Shown here piece after piece: positions 29,156 through 38,040 of a DNA stretch of 64,000 bases. Within the stretch, counting starts at the first letter, position 1; the number at the start of each line of letters is the position of its first letter. Below the pieces are notes generated by a model. It worked only from the letters and a program-made list of their open reading frames with translations, was not told the origin of the DNA and ran no database searches. The DNA is taken from NCBI RefSeq assembly GCF_008086165.1, contig NZ_VSKL01000003.1, forward strand, positions 62,001-126,000, in the 5' to 3' direction. The translations under genes and the position numbers were made by a program. The stretch comes from Algorimicrobium algoritergicola. GTDB lineage: Bacteria; Bacteroidota; Bacteroidia; Flavobacteriales; Flavobacteriaceae.

Positions 29156-29175
29156 CAGACTAAAATTCAGTCCAA

Positions 29176-29994
29176 ATGATACTTAAAGACGTACCAAAAT
29201 TAAAACATACAGATTCAGATAATTTTTTCCTGCTAGCAGGCCCATGCGCCATTGAAAGCGAAGAAATGGCTTTGCGTATTGCGGAAAGAATTCTGACCAT
29301 TACAGACAAGCTAGAAATTCCATTTATATTTAAAGGAAGTTTTAAAAAAGCCAACCGCAGTCGTATTGACAGTTTTACGGGAATAGGTGATGAAAAAGCG
29401 CTTAAAATTCTTAAAAAAGTTTCTGAAACTTTTGATGTTCCTACTGTAACGGATATCCATGAAGTATCTGATGCTGCCATGGCTGCTGAATATGTGGATG
29501 TTTTACAAATTCCTGCTTTTTTAGTGCGTCAAACGGATTTAGTAGTTGCCGCTGCCCAAACAGGCAAAGTAGTAAACTTGAAAAAAGGACAATTTATGAG
29601 TCCGGAATCTATGAAACATGCCGTGCAGAAAGTTAAAGATTCTGGCAGCAATAAAGCATGGATTACCGATAGAGGTACTATGTTTGGCTACCAAGATATG
29701 ATTGTTGACTTCCGTGGTATTCCAACCATGCGCGAATACGCACCAACTATTTTAGATGTTACGCACTCCCTACAACAACCTAATCAATCAGCGGGTGTTA
29801 CTGGTGGACGTCCGGACATGATAGAAACAATTGCCAGAGCTGGTATTGTTAACCACGTTGACGGCTTATTTATTGAAACACATTTTGATCCAGCAAATGC
29901 CAAAAGTGATGGTGCTAATATGTTGCATTTGGATAATCTTGAAAAACTATTAACCAATTTAGTTGCGATTAGAAAAACGGTTCAAAGTTTATAA
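29176..29994 (+). CDS. kdsA: 3-deoxy-8-phosphooctulonate synthase (Kdo8P synthase)
   Basis: 272 residues. It condenses phosphoenolpyruvate with arabinose 5-phosphate to Kdo 8-phosphate for lipid A-core. Motifs: LLAGPCAIESE (19-29), KGSFKKANRSR, ITDRGTMFGY, FRGIPTMR, THFDPANAKSDG. The Cys in GPCAIES (Cys24) matches the metal ligand of the metal-dependent class (Aquifex), where E. coli has Asn; so this one should need a divalent metal. Downstream genes are unrelated. Confidence 0.93.
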   Translation: MILKDVPKLKHTDSDNFFLLAGPCAIESEEMALRIAERILTITDKLEIPFIFKGSFKKANRSRIDSFTGIGDEKALKILKKVSETFDVPTVTDIHEVSDAAMAAEYVDVLQIPAFLVRQTDLVVAAAQTGKVVNLKKGQFMSPESMKHAVQKVKDSGSNKAWITDRGTMFGYQDMIVDFRGIPTMREYAPTILDVTHSLQQPNQSAGVTGGRPDMIETIARAGIVNHVDGLFIETHFDPANAKSDGANMLHLDNLEKLLTNLVAIRKTVQSL

Positions 29995-30001
29995 ATTTCC
30001 T

Positions 30002-30009
30002 TACTTTTG
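30002..30009 (+). promoter_or_regulatory. -7 box upstream of a barrel protein gene
   Basis: TACTTTTG is a full match to TAnnTTTG, just after kdsA and 107 bases before the next ATG. No -33 partner seen. Confidence 0.35.
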
Positions 30010-30115
30010 CATGCTGAATAAAAGGCGCATTTTTATTTTTATTTTGATATGCTGTTAAGGAATTCATGGTACTTACGTCCAATACTTCACCTAACTAAAT
30101 AATTGATTAAAACGA

Positions 30116-30976
30116 ATGATAGTAAACCCAACTAAAATGCTATTTATAGTATTTTTTAGCATTTTAAATTGGAGTGCTTTTTCTCAAAAAGATTCAACTT
30201 CACTTTACACATCCCATAATAAGGGTAAAATATTTTTAAGCTGGGGCGGGAACAGAGATGCTTTTACCAAATCAGATATTACTTTTAAAGGCGATAATTA
30301 TAATTTTACTTTAGAAGATGTAAAAGCTCATGATAAGCCGAAAGGATGGCATATAGATTATATTAATCCAACGCGACTTACCATACCGCAAACCAATTTG
30401 AAAGTAGGCTATTTTATAACCGATAATTATTACGCAGCTTTTGGTGTGGATCATATGAAATATGTTATGACTCAAAACCAATATGCTAATATTGATGGTT
30501 ATATTAATTTGCCTGCAGGTGAACCTGGTGCTATTTATAATGGTGTATACCAAAATGAACAAATTCTAACCACGGAAGATTTCTTAACCTTTGAACACAC
30601 AAACGGATTGAACTACGTGTATTTGGAATTTGGAAGGTTTGATGATTTATCATTTCTATTTGGCATTAAAAACACGGATATCTTTCAAATTAATATTACG
30701 GAAGGAATTGGTGCTGGTGTTCTTTATCCAAAAACAAACACCAAATTATTACAAAAAGACAGGTATGACGAGTTTCATGTGTCCGGTTATGGTGTATCTT
30801 TAAATGCTGGATTAAATTTAACCTTCTTTAAACATTTCTTTATTCAAGGTGACTTAAGAGGCGGTTTTATTAATATGCCAGATATTAGAACAACCAGTAA
30901 TTCCAATGATAGCGCATCACAACATTTTATGTTTATACAAAGTGTTATTTCTTTTGGAGGTATTTTTAGAATATAA
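30116..30976 (+). CDS. Outer-membrane beta-barrel protein, unknown function
   Basis: 286 residues: signal peptide ending NWSAFSQ, then alternating amphipathic strands with many aromatic girdle residues and a C-terminal FGGIFRI. About ten to twelve strands would fit. No family recognised. ATG 30116 is used; ATG 30137 (MLFIVFF) would give a shorter signal peptide. Two bases before the GNAT gene, so probably co-transcribed. Confidence 0.65.
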   Translation: MIVNPTKMLFIVFFSILNWSAFSQKDSTSLYTSHNKGKIFLSWGGNRDAFTKSDITFKGDNYNFTLEDVKAHDKPKGWHIDYINPTRLTIPQTNLKVGYFITDNYYAAFGVDHMKYVMTQNQYANIDGYINLPAGEPGAIYNGVYQNEQILTTEDFLTFEHTNGLNYVYLEFGRFDDLSFLFGIKNTDIFQINITEGIGAGVLYPKTNTKLLQKDRYDEFHVSGYGVSLNAGLNLTFFKHFFIQGDLRGGFINMPDIRTTSNSNDSASQHFMFIQSVISFGGIFRI

Positions 30977-30978
30977 TT

Positions 30979-31443
30979 ATGATTGAAATTAGAGAAGCAG
31001 TAATAGACGATTTACCTGAAATAACAAGCCTTTTCAGGAATACCATTTTACATATTAATTCTAAGCATTATACTGAAAATCAAATAGCCGTTTGGGCATC
31101 TGGTGCAGATAATGAAAAGAAATGGACGGCTCGTATCACTAAAAACTATTTTATTGTTGCTGAAGAAAATGACACCATTGTTGGTTTTGCCTATTTAACG
31201 CAAGGCAATTATCTAGACGGATTGTTTGTTCATAAAGACTACCAACGTCAAGGAATTGGCGCCAAATTATTACGCGTTATTGAGTCGCAGGTAATGATGG
31301 CTGGTTTTAAAGAAATAAAATCGGATGTTAGCAAAACAGCGCTTCCATTCTTTGATGATTACTATTACGAAGTCGAAAAAAAACAGCTTAAACATTTAAA
31401 AGGTGAAGTTTTTGAAAACTATATCATTTATAGAACGTTGTAA
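30979..31443 (+). CDS. GNAT-family N-acetyltransferase
   Basis: 154 residues. The fold is evident from IREAVIDDLPEI at the N-terminus, FAYLTQGNYLDGLFVHKDYQRQGIGAKLL (motif A, Q/RxxGxG/A acetyl-CoA loop as QRQGIG) and a C-terminal FY-type strand. Acceptor unknown. Two bases after the barrel protein gene. Ends next to the convergent DUF1801 gene. Confidence 0.85.
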   Translation: MIEIREAVIDDLPEITSLFRNTILHINSKHYTENQIAVWASGADNEKKWTARITKNYFIVAEENDTIVGFAYLTQGNYLDGLFVHKDYQRQGIGAKLLRVIESQVMMAGFKEIKSDVSKTALPFFDDYYYEVEKKQLKHLKGEVFENYIIYRTL

Positions 31444-31806
31444 TCACCGCCAAAACGATTTGTCTTTGTGTTCATAAACTTCTTTTAATATATCCATCAA
31501 AACGTCATCATTGACACCTTCAAGGGTTTTATACCGAAGCGATTTAACTATTTTACGCTTTTCGGAAACTAAATACTGATCAAATTTTTTGGATATATAA
31601 GCCGAATGCCAAAAACCAACATCCACATAATCTTTACTTTGATTGATATAACAAATAGGCCGTTTCCCGATGTAATAACAAGGTAATTTCCATTTATATT
31701 TTAATTCAGCTGTTGGCAAGGTGCGTATTATGACAGCTTGAACATGCATCATAATCGACTTAAATGGTTCGGGCTTATTTAAAATATAGACGTCGGCTGG
31801 TTTCAT
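31444..31806 (-). CDS. DUF1801 (YdhG-like) protein
   Basis: 120 residues with the DUF1801 pattern: PADVYILNKPEPFKSIM, ELKYKWKLPCYYIGKRPICYI and VDVGFWHS. The family has an alpha/beta fold of unknown function. ATG 31806. It abuts the GNAT gene end to end on the opposite strand. Confidence 0.78.
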   Translation of the reverse strand: MKPADVYILNKPEPFKSIMMHVQAVIIRTLPTAELKYKWKLPCYYIGKRPICYINQSKDYVDVGFWHSAYISKKFDQYLVSEKRKIVKSLRYKTLEGVNDDVLMDILKEVYEHKDKSFWR

Positions 31807-31842
31807 ATTTTTTTCTCTTCATTCAAATTTAACATAAATTTA

Positions 31843-31875
31843 TTTGTAATTATTCGAAATTAAAAACTAACTTTG
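31843..31875 (+). promoter_or_regulatory. Promoter of the CreD locus
   Basis: TTTG at 31843-31846 and TAACTTTG at 31868-31875 with a 21-base spacer form a complete Bacteroidota promoter. Its -7 box is inside the operator described next. Confidence 0.7.
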
Positions 31876-31891
31876 TATTTCAAAGTACTTT
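31870..31891 (+). promoter_or_regulatory. Operator palindrome, copy 1
   Basis: ACTTTG-N5-CAAAGT, running on into the overlapping palindrome AAAGTACTTT. A near-identical copy (21 of 22 bases) sits before creD at 32890. It overlaps the -7 box, so a bound protein would block transcription. The likely ligand is the winged-helix protein encoded at 32554. Confidence 0.65.
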
Positions 31892-31894
31892 TAT

Positions 31895-32518
31895 ATGGAG
31901 TCAAAAGATTATTTAAAAGACATTACCGAAATTAAAAACCTGATGAATAAGTCGTCAAGGTTTATTTCATTAAGTGGTTTATCAGGCATTCTTGCTGGAA
32001 TTTATGCGCTTATAGGTTCAGCAGTTGCCTATTGGATGGTTATGAAGTATAGTAATGGCACACTTATTTTAGATGGTTATATTTTTAAAATCGTGATGAT
32101 CGATTTATTTTTAATCGCCTTTTTAAGCATAATAACCGGTATTTTCTTAACCACTAGAAAAGCCAAAAAACATGGTGAAAAAATTTGGGATGGGACTTCC
32201 AGACGATTAGTAATAAACTTTTTAATCCCTCTTATTGCAGGCGGTTTGTATATTCTGATAATTTTAGGGCAGCAAAAATATGGTCAAACAGGTGCTTTAA
32301 TGCTTATTTTTTATGGATTAGCATTAATTAACGCTTCCAAATATAGTATTGGTGATATTCGCTATTTAGGTTTTATACAAATTATTTTAGGCCTAATTTG
32401 CGCCTTATTTCCTGGATACGGATTTTGGCTTTGGGTATTAGGTTTCGGGATTATGCATATTATTTATGGCACGTGGATGCATTTTAAATATGATAGAAAT
32501 CCAACGCTGAATAATTAG
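31895..32518 (+). CDS. Six-helix membrane protein upstream of the regulator
   Basis: 207 residues with six hydrophobic segments (about 25-49, 63-86, 103-124, 128-145, 152-170, 172-190). The N-terminal 20 residues are charged and cytoplasmic-looking. Not a recognised family, though such proteins often precede the HTH-CreD pair in Bacteroidota. First gene after the promoter at 31843. Confidence 0.68.
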   Translation: MESKDYLKDITEIKNLMNKSSRFISLSGLSGILAGIYALIGSAVAYWMVMKYSNGTLILDGYIFKIVMIDLFLIAFLSIITGIFLTTRKAKKHGEKIWDGTSRRLVINFLIPLIAGGLYILIILGQQKYGQTGALMLIFYGLALINASKYSIGDIRYLGFIQIILGLICALFPGYGFWLWVLGFGIMHIIYGTWMHFKYDRNPTLNN

Positions 32519-32553
32519 AATAAAATTTGATTCGCGCGAAAGCGGGAAACATT

Positions 32554-32847
32554 ATGAGCATTATAAACAACATAAATAAAGTATTTGATCATAGAATCCG
32601 GTTAGGCATCATGTCTGTTCTGATGGTGAATGAGTATGCCGATTTTAATATGCTGAAAGAACTTCTAGGAGCTACAGATGGCAATTTAGCAAGCCATACC
32701 AAAGCCTTGGAAAAAGCCGAATATATTTCAGTAGAAAAACAATTTATTGCTAGAAAACCAAATACGCGCTATGCCACAACTAAATTGGGTAGATCCGAAT
32801 TTAAAAAGCATATTGAAGCCCTTGAAAAATTAATTAATAAAACCTAA
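32554..32847 (+). CDS. Small winged-helix transcriptional regulator (HTH_34 type)
   Basis: 97 residues, one winged-helix domain only: VFDHRIRLGIMSVLMVNE, DFNMLKELLGATDGNLASHTKALEKAEYI (recognition helix) and the wing KPNTRYATTKLG. This is the stand-alone ArsR/MarR-like form seen beside creD. ATG 32554 (the TTG at 32527 adds an unlikely leader). It follows the membrane protein by 35 bases and is followed by a second copy of the operator, so it is the natural candidate repressor of this locus. Confidence 0.82.
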   Translation: MSIINNINKVFDHRIRLGIMSVLMVNEYADFNMLKELLGATDGNLASHTKALEKAEYISVEKQFIARKPNTRYATTKLGRSEFKKHIEALEKLINKT

Positions 32848-32889
32848 AATTTTGAATACGCTCAATTAGAGCTATTTTTTTATCAATCC

Positions 32890-32911
32890 ACTTTGTAATT
32901 CAAAGTACTTT
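32890..32911 (+). promoter_or_regulatory. Operator palindrome, copy 2 (creD)
   Basis: The same ACTTTG-N5-CAAAGT unit as at 31870, followed by AAAGTACTTT, ending 12 bases before the creD ATG. The -7 match here is weaker (CCACTTTG), so creD may have a separate weak promoter or rely on readthrough. Confidence 0.6.
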
Positions 32912-32923
32912 AAACTCAAACAC

Positions 32924-34300
32924 ATGGAACATACAAACAAACCGCAACAGAACAAATTTGGAAACTGGATTAAAACATCCATAACAGCTAGAATGCTTAT
33001 GGTAGGCTTCTTGGTAATTATTCTCCTAATTCCGTTAGCATTTATTAACGATTTAATTTCAGAACGTTCCAGAAGGCAACAAGACGTTGTTCATGAAATT
33101 AATGACAAATGGGGAAATAATGTATTGGTTTTCGGGCCTATTTTAAAACTGCCTTATAAAACCTATTCGGAAACAAAAACCTACAACGAAAAAACTAAAA
33201 CCTATTTAACAGAAACCAAAACGGAAATTAACTACGCCTATATATTTCCCGAAAATTTACAAGCAGAAGCCGATGTGAATTCTAAAACACTAAAACGCGG
33301 AAACTTTGAATCGGCTGTTTATACAACCAATATGAATTTTAGTGGTCATTATATAAAACCGCAACTTCAACTTAAAGATATCAAAGACGCTGATATTGTT
33401 TGGAATAAAGCCAGCATCATTATAAAAACCTCCAATTTAAAAGGTATTAAAAATGAAGTGAATCTGAAGCTAAATGATAGCAGTTATAAATTTGAAACCA
33501 ATTTTACCGATAACGCCAATCACTACTCTGGGAATTTAGACGAATTGGAATCCGGATTTTTAAAAGAGACGGATGTTCCAAAGGCCGAAGCTATTTCATT
33601 TAGTTTTAGCATAGCCTTTAATGGCAGTCAGGATCTTCAAATTATTCCTATTGGAAAAACAACCACTATGACTATGACATCCAATTGGGCAGATCCAAGT
33701 TTTATTGGCAATTTCCTACCTAATGATGAAACGAAGACCATTTCAAAAGACGGTTTTGAAGCGCAATGGAAAATACTTCATATTAATCGTGCTTTTTCAC
33801 AACAGTATTTAAACCAGGTTCCAAATTTGAACCAATATGCATTTGGCACCAAATTTATGGTCATGGTAGATGAGTATCAAAAAAGTGAACGTTCTGCCAA
33901 GTATGGGTTTTTAGTAATTGGATTAACGTTTTTAGTATTCTTCTTAATTCAAACATTAAGCAAAATAAACATCCATCCGTTTCAATATTTAATGATTGGC
34001 TTGGCATTAACCATGTTCTACACATTATTAGTATCTATTTCAGAACACAGCAACTTTTTAAAAGCCTATTTAGTTGCAGGTATTTCGGTTATTGTACTGA
34101 TTACTATCTATTCAAAATCCATATTAAAAACCCTGAAGTTCCCCTTATTTATTGGTTTATCCTTAACGGCTTTATACACGTTTATATATGTGATTATTCA
34201 ATTAGAAAATTACGCGCTTTTAGTTGGCAGTATTGGGCTGTTTTTAATTTTAGCAAGCGTCATGTTTGTCTCCAGAAAAATAGATTGGAATAACGATTAA
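32924..34300 (+). CDS. creD: Inner-membrane protein CreD
   Basis: 458 residues. N-terminal anchor (about 22-42), large periplasmic domain with GNNVLVFGPIL and YAYIFPENL, then five C-terminal membrane helices from about residue 325; the motif RAFSQQYLNQ and FGTKFMVMVDEYQKSERSAKYGFLVI is the CreD signature. In E. coli CreD is controlled by CreBC and affects envelope integrity and beta-lactam response. Here control appears to be by a local winged-helix repressor instead. Confidence 0.9.
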   Translation: MEHTNKPQQNKFGNWIKTSITARMLMVGFLVIILLIPLAFINDLISERSRRQQDVVHEINDKWGNNVLVFGPILKLPYKTYSETKTYNEKTKTYLTETKTEINYAYIFPENLQAEADVNSKTLKRGNFESAVYTTNMNFSGHYIKPQLQLKDIKDADIVWNKASIIIKTSNLKGIKNEVNLKLNDSSYKFETNFTDNANHYSGNLDELESGFLKETDVPKAEAISFSFSIAFNGSQDLQIIPIGKTTTMTMTSNWADPSFIGNFLPNDETKTISKDGFEAQWKILHINRAFSQQYLNQVPNLNQYAFGTKFMVMVDEYQKSERSAKYGFLVIGLTFLVFFLIQTLSKINIHPFQYLMIGLALTMFYTLLVSISEHSNFLKAYLVAGISVIVLITIYSKSILKTLKFPLFIGLSLTALYTFIYVIIQLENYALLVGSIGLFLILASVMFVSRKIDWNND

Positions 34301-34373
34301 GTTTGGTTGATACTGCGAACCTCATTCGGCATATTCAATATAAAGAATGAGGTTTATTTTAAAACAAATAACA

Positions 34374-34667
34374 ATGAAAGGATTACAAGACTTCGGAAAA
34401 ATAACCGCTTTAATTAGCTTTGGAATAGGAACTGCCATTTTCGCACTCTATTTATATTTTGGCGAACCTAGTTTCCCCATTCTCTTTGGAGTCGTATTTA
34501 TTATCGTTGCGTTCATTATAAATACATCCATCCTCATCGTATTAATTGGTTCTGCTATTTTAAACCCTAAAAACCGATTAGAATCTCTAAAAACTTGCGG
34601 CATTATGTTGTTGAATATTCCTGTCGTCATATTATATTTCTACATCATTTTTCCCTTCATATTCTAA
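34374..34667 (+). CDS. Small three-helix membrane protein
   Basis: 97 residues starting at ATG 34374 (ATG 34347 gives nine more residues that look like leader). Three hydrophobic segments (about 11-30, 33-60, 77-95). Not recognised. It sits between creD and DUF2809 in a tight run of plus-strand genes. Confidence 0.55.
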   Translation: MKGLQDFGKITALISFGIGTAIFALYLYFGEPSFPILFGVVFIIVAFIINTSILIVLIGSAILNPKNRLESLKTCGIMLLNIPVVILYFYIIFPFIF

Positions 34668-34679
34668 ATAATACGACTC

Positions 34680-35054
34680 ATGAAACTACACTTCAATAGA
34701 ATATATTTCTTAGGCTTCGTTATACTATTTATAATTGAAGGACTCATTGCTTACTTTTTAAAAACAGGCTTTATTCGTCATACCTTTGGCGATTTTCTCA
34801 TCGTGATCCTACTCTACTGTTTTGCGAAAAGTTTTATAAATGCCAAACCAATCCCTGTCGCTTTGGCTGTGCTTTTGTTCGCATTTATTATTGAATTTTT
34901 ACAACTAGGAAATCTTTTAGAACATTTAAACCAACAGGACAATACCTTCGCTATACTTATTTTAGGAAGCACCTTCCATGTATCAGATTTAATAGCTTAT
35001 ACCTTGGGAATAGTTACTGTTTTAATTTTTGAACTTAAACTGAAGACATTATGA
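34680..35054 (+). CDS. DUF2809 membrane protein
   Basis: 124 residues, four membrane helices, with the family's FIRHTFGDFLIVILLYC and SDLIAYTLGI features. Function unknown; DUF2809 commonly follows creD in Bacteroidota. Its stop overlaps the start of the DUF1361 gene by 4 bases (ATGA), so the two are translated together. Confidence 0.8.
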   Translation: MKLHFNRIYFLGFVILFIIEGLIAYFLKTGFIRHTFGDFLIVILLYCFAKSFINAKPIPVALAVLLFAFIIEFLQLGNLLEHLNQQDNTFAILILGSTFHVSDLIAYTLGIVTVLIFELKLKTL

Positions 35055-35716
35055 ATACTTTAAAAACACTAGTTCTAAAGCGCTTTAAAATCTTATCGCT
35101 ACTCACGATTTCTATGGGATTTAGTGTGCTTTTATTACTGATACGAATGAAAATTACACATTCCTTCTTTTTCATTTTTTTAGTATGGAACCTGTTTTTA
35201 GCTGCAATTCCTTACGCTATCACCACATACTTGGTAAGTAAACCTAAACTATCCAAATTCACCCTATTAATGAGTGGCATAATTTGGCTGTTGTTTCTAC
35301 CAAATGCACCTTATATAATTACAGATTTGTTGCATTTAAAAATTAGTTCGATTAGCTTATTATGGCTTGACGTATTAATAGTCACATCATTCGCTTATAA
35401 TGGGTTAATTCTATTTTTTCTTTCCTTAATAGATATGCGGAAATTGCTTTTAAGCCATGTTAAGAAGTCCGTTGTAACATACGGTTTTCCCATTATATTT
35501 CTTTTAACAGGATTTGGAATTTATTTCGGGCGTTTTTTAAGATACAATTCATGGGAAGTACTTAATAAGCCGCTTCATCTTTTAGCTGATTGTGTAGAAA
35601 TCTTACTACAACCAAATCATCATACTGAAGCTTGGTTATTCACCTTAACATTTGCCGCTTTTTTGGGAATAGGTTTTAAGATGTTTTCGGCATTTCAGAA
35701 GACAACTAACGGTTAA
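35051..35716 (+). CDS. DUF1361 membrane protein
   Basis: 221 residues, about seven membrane helices; WLLFLPNAPYIITDLLHL and FGRFLRYNSWEVL are DUF1361 motifs. Function unknown. Last gene of the CreD unit; its end overlaps the convergent SDR gene by 4 bases. Confidence 0.83.
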   Translation: MNTLKTLVLKRFKILSLLTISMGFSVLLLLIRMKITHSFFFIFLVWNLFLAAIPYAITTYLVSKPKLSKFTLLMSGIIWLLFLPNAPYIITDLLHLKISSISLLWLDVLIVTSFAYNGLILFFLSLIDMRKLLLSHVKKSVVTYGFPIIFLLTGFGIYFGRFLRYNSWEVLNKPLHLLADCVEILLQPNHHTEAWLFTLTFAAFLGIGFKMFSAFQKTTNG

Positions 35717-36495
35717 CCCTCCCGATTTTTCTCCTGAATTTTTCGCACAATATTGGCTGCCATATTTCTAGGTATAAAGCGTGGTAACGTGCCTAAAATT
35801 TTATTAATGCCTCCAGGAATTGCCACGCATTTCCCTTTCATCATGCATTTGTAACCATAAGCAGCAACCGCTTGGGCACTCGCCATATTAAACCTGATTT
35901 TGTTTTCAGAACAATCATTAGCAACCACCTCCTGAAATGATGTTTTAGTTGGTCCTGGACACAAGGCCGTAACCGTTACACCAGTTCCTTTTAGTTCGTT
36001 AGAAATAGCTTCCGAAAAAGATAAAATGTAACCTTTAGTAGCATAATATAAGCACATTAATGGACCAGGCTGAAAGGCAGCTAATGAAGACACGTTTAAT
36101 ATTTTACCCGAACCTCTTTTTACCATCCCTCCAAGCACTAATTTGGTTAAATGTGTGGTGGTTAAAACATGTAAATTGAGCATTTGAGATTGGCGTTCCC
36201 AGTCCACTTCATGAAAAGCACCAAAACACCCAAATCCAGCATTATTAACTAAAGCGTCAATTTCTGTATCTCCTAATTCCATCATGATTTCTGAAGATAT
36301 ATTGATCTGACTTAAATCTTTAGCCATAATCTTCACATCAACAGAAAATGATTTTTCTATATCATGTTTTGCTTCCTCAAGCTTTTCAGAATTTATATCT
36401 ACTAGTACCAGATTATAATCATCTTTGGCAAATAAAAGTGCCAATTCAAATCCTAAACCTGATGCGCCTCCTGTTATTAATGCTGTTTTATTCAT
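35713..36495 (-). CDS. Short-chain dehydrogenase/reductase
   Basis: 260 residues. Cofactor loop TGGASGLG (8-15, TGxxxGxG), NNAG in the fourth strand, catalytic Ser in NVSSLAAF and YxxxK as YYATK. The classical SDR family of unknown substrate; the Asp at the end of beta 2 (LVLVDINS) suggests NAD(H). It lies 12 bases downstream of the dehydrogenase-like gene on the same strand, so likely one operon. Confidence 0.88.
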   Translation of the reverse strand: MNKTALITGGASGLGFELALLFAKDDYNLVLVDINSEKLEEAKHDIEKSFSVDVKIMAKDLSQINISSEIMMELGDTEIDALVNNAGFGCFGAFHEVDWERQSQMLNLHVLTTTHLTKLVLGGMVKRGSGKILNVSSLAAFQPGPLMCLYYATKGYILSFSEAISNELKGTGVTVTALCPGPTKTSFQEVVANDCSENKIRFNMASAQAVAAYGYKCMMKGKCVAIPGGINKILGTLPRFIPRNMAANIVRKIQEKNREG

Positions 36496-36507
36496 ACGCT
36501 CAATAAG

Positions 36508-37710
36508 TTAGTTTCCATCAACATAATCCTGAAGATATGCAAAACGCTTCGTTAATTTTCCGTCATTAGTAATCCGAGCTCGCTTTAAAATCCCGCGCTC
36601 ATCATCATTGAAAAAAGCAGGAATTACGTGTTCTAAAAACATATCACCAAAACCTTCACTAGCGTCTTTAGGTAATTCGCAAGGCAAATTATCAACAGCC
36701 ATAACGGTTATTGCATTTTTAGCATCAAAAGCAACTTCGCTTTCTGTTTTCGCATTATAACCATAAAACGGATTTGCAATGGTTGATGCTCTCAAAGTTG
36801 ATGCTACTGGACCATCCACATCACAGCTAATATCGGCAACATAATTTATTTTAAAGTCTGGATCTTTAGCATCGTCTCTCGTAAAAAGATAGGGCGCATT
36901 GTTTCCATAAAAATGACCAGCAATAAAGAAATCTGTTGCTTTAGCATAGGGCATAAAATTACTTTCGTAACCCGTTGGGTCTTTATAAAATTCTTGCTTA
37001 TAGCCTACTTTACCGTCTTTGCGTTTATTGTATTCCATAACATCTGCCATGCAATAAACAGGTTCCGAAAATGTGCTGGTAATGTACAAGGCATCACTAA
37101 CTTCTTTAATTTTTAAATGATCTAGAATTTCTTTTGCGCCTTGTGCTACTTTACCAGTTCCTGTTAACAAAATCTTGATATTAGGAATAATTATTTTATC
37201 CAATTCTGTTTTTACAGCATCCAAATCAGCCAAGGTTTCCACTTTAGGTAAGGTAAATAAACCGTTACGTAAACCTAGCATACGAAAACCATTGTAAGCA
37301 CCAACTAAACCAGCATAACGACCAAAACCAATGAGTCGGGAACCTGTTTGGCGAACAATAGTTTCATGATCATACATAGAAATATTTTTATCCATCATAG
37401 CCAAAAGAAGCTTTCTATTATACGGCTGCTTTTTAATAGTATGCGAAAAGAAGAAATACTTTTTATTAGGAATTAAATATTCAACAGGCACTTCTTTGAC
37501 GCCCAACATGACATCGCAATTACTCACATCATCGGTTACGGTAAATCCAAGTGCTTTGTAAGCTGAATCTGGAAAAATACGGATATCGCTAGACTCCACA
37601 ATAAATTCCGCATTTGGGAATTTCTCACGTGCTTCAGCTAATTTTTCTGGTGAAAATACCACGCGTCTATCTGGTGGATTTTTTCGTTCTTTTATAATGG
37701 CAAATTTCAT
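36508..37710 (-). CDS. Alanine dehydrogenase / saccharopine-dehydrogenase-like NAD(P)-binding protein
   Basis: 400 residues. The N-terminal half begins FAIIKERKNPPDRRVVFSPEKL, the alanine dehydrogenase/PNT N-terminal domain pattern, and the second half holds a Rossmann loop ILLTGTGKVAQGAKE and YVADISCDVDGP. The layout resembles Lys1-type saccharopine dehydrogenase (NAD+, lysine-forming) more than AlaDH. True substrate unclear; the partner SDR is just downstream. First gene of that pair. Confidence 0.8.
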   Translation of the reverse strand: MKFAIIKERKNPPDRRVVFSPEKLAEAREKFPNAEFIVESSDIRIFPDSAYKALGFTVTDDVSNCDVMLGVKEVPVEYLIPNKKYFFFSHTIKKQPYNRKLLLAMMDKNISMYDHETIVRQTGSRLIGFGRYAGLVGAYNGFRMLGLRNGLFTLPKVETLADLDAVKTELDKIIIPNIKILLTGTGKVAQGAKEILDHLKIKEVSDALYITSTFSEPVYCMADVMEYNKRKDGKVGYKQEFYKDPTGYESNFMPYAKATDFFIAGHFYGNNAPYLFTRDDAKDPDFKINYVADISCDVDGPVASTLRASTIANPFYGYNAKTESEVAFDAKNAITVMAVDNLPCELPKDASEGFGDMFLEHVIPAFFNDDERGILKRARITNDGKLTKRFAYLQDYVDGN

Positions 37711-38040
37711 GAATACTCTTATATTATATTTTCGTTCACCAAGCCCAATATGTTCATGAAAACGAAAAACGTTTTAATACTATAACTGACACATTTACCG
37801 AATATAACTTTGGTACATGTTTTGCACGAAAATACGTGGAATTCGATTGTTGCACAACTTTTTTTTGGTAACTTCGCTTTCCTTTTCAGAAATCTTTTAA
37901 AAATGATTTTTTTTGAAATAGATTCCCGAAGTAAAATGGGGATAAATTAAAGGATGCAAAAGCAATTTTGCTGAAGAGATCCCAAATCACGTTTGGGATA
38001 ATTCAATCACGCAAAAGTAAATTTTGCTATTTCATTAAAT
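37711..38040. other. Region upstream of ssrA with three hairpins
   Basis: 330 bases between the dehydrogenase-like gene and tmRNA. It contains a -7 box (37805-37812) and, in the last 85 bases, three short stems: GCAAAA/TTTTGC (37956-37971), ATCCCAAA/TTTGGGAT (37979-37999) and GCAAAA/TTTTGC again (38011-38027). No coding region is seen. Confidence 0.5.
37805..37812 (+). promoter_or_regulatory. Candidate -7 box for ssrA
   Basis: TAACTTTG is a perfect -7 match, but 229 bases upstream of mature tmRNA; it would give a long precursor. A one-mismatch box (TAACTTCG) lies nearer, at about 37869-37876. Confidence 0.35.

Noticed and set aside
32530-32548. TTCGCGCGAAAGCGGGAAA between the membrane protein and the HTH gene, like part of a dispersed GC-rich repeat of flavobacteria
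   Set aside because: Only a half is present and there is no second copy in the window, so I list no repeat here.
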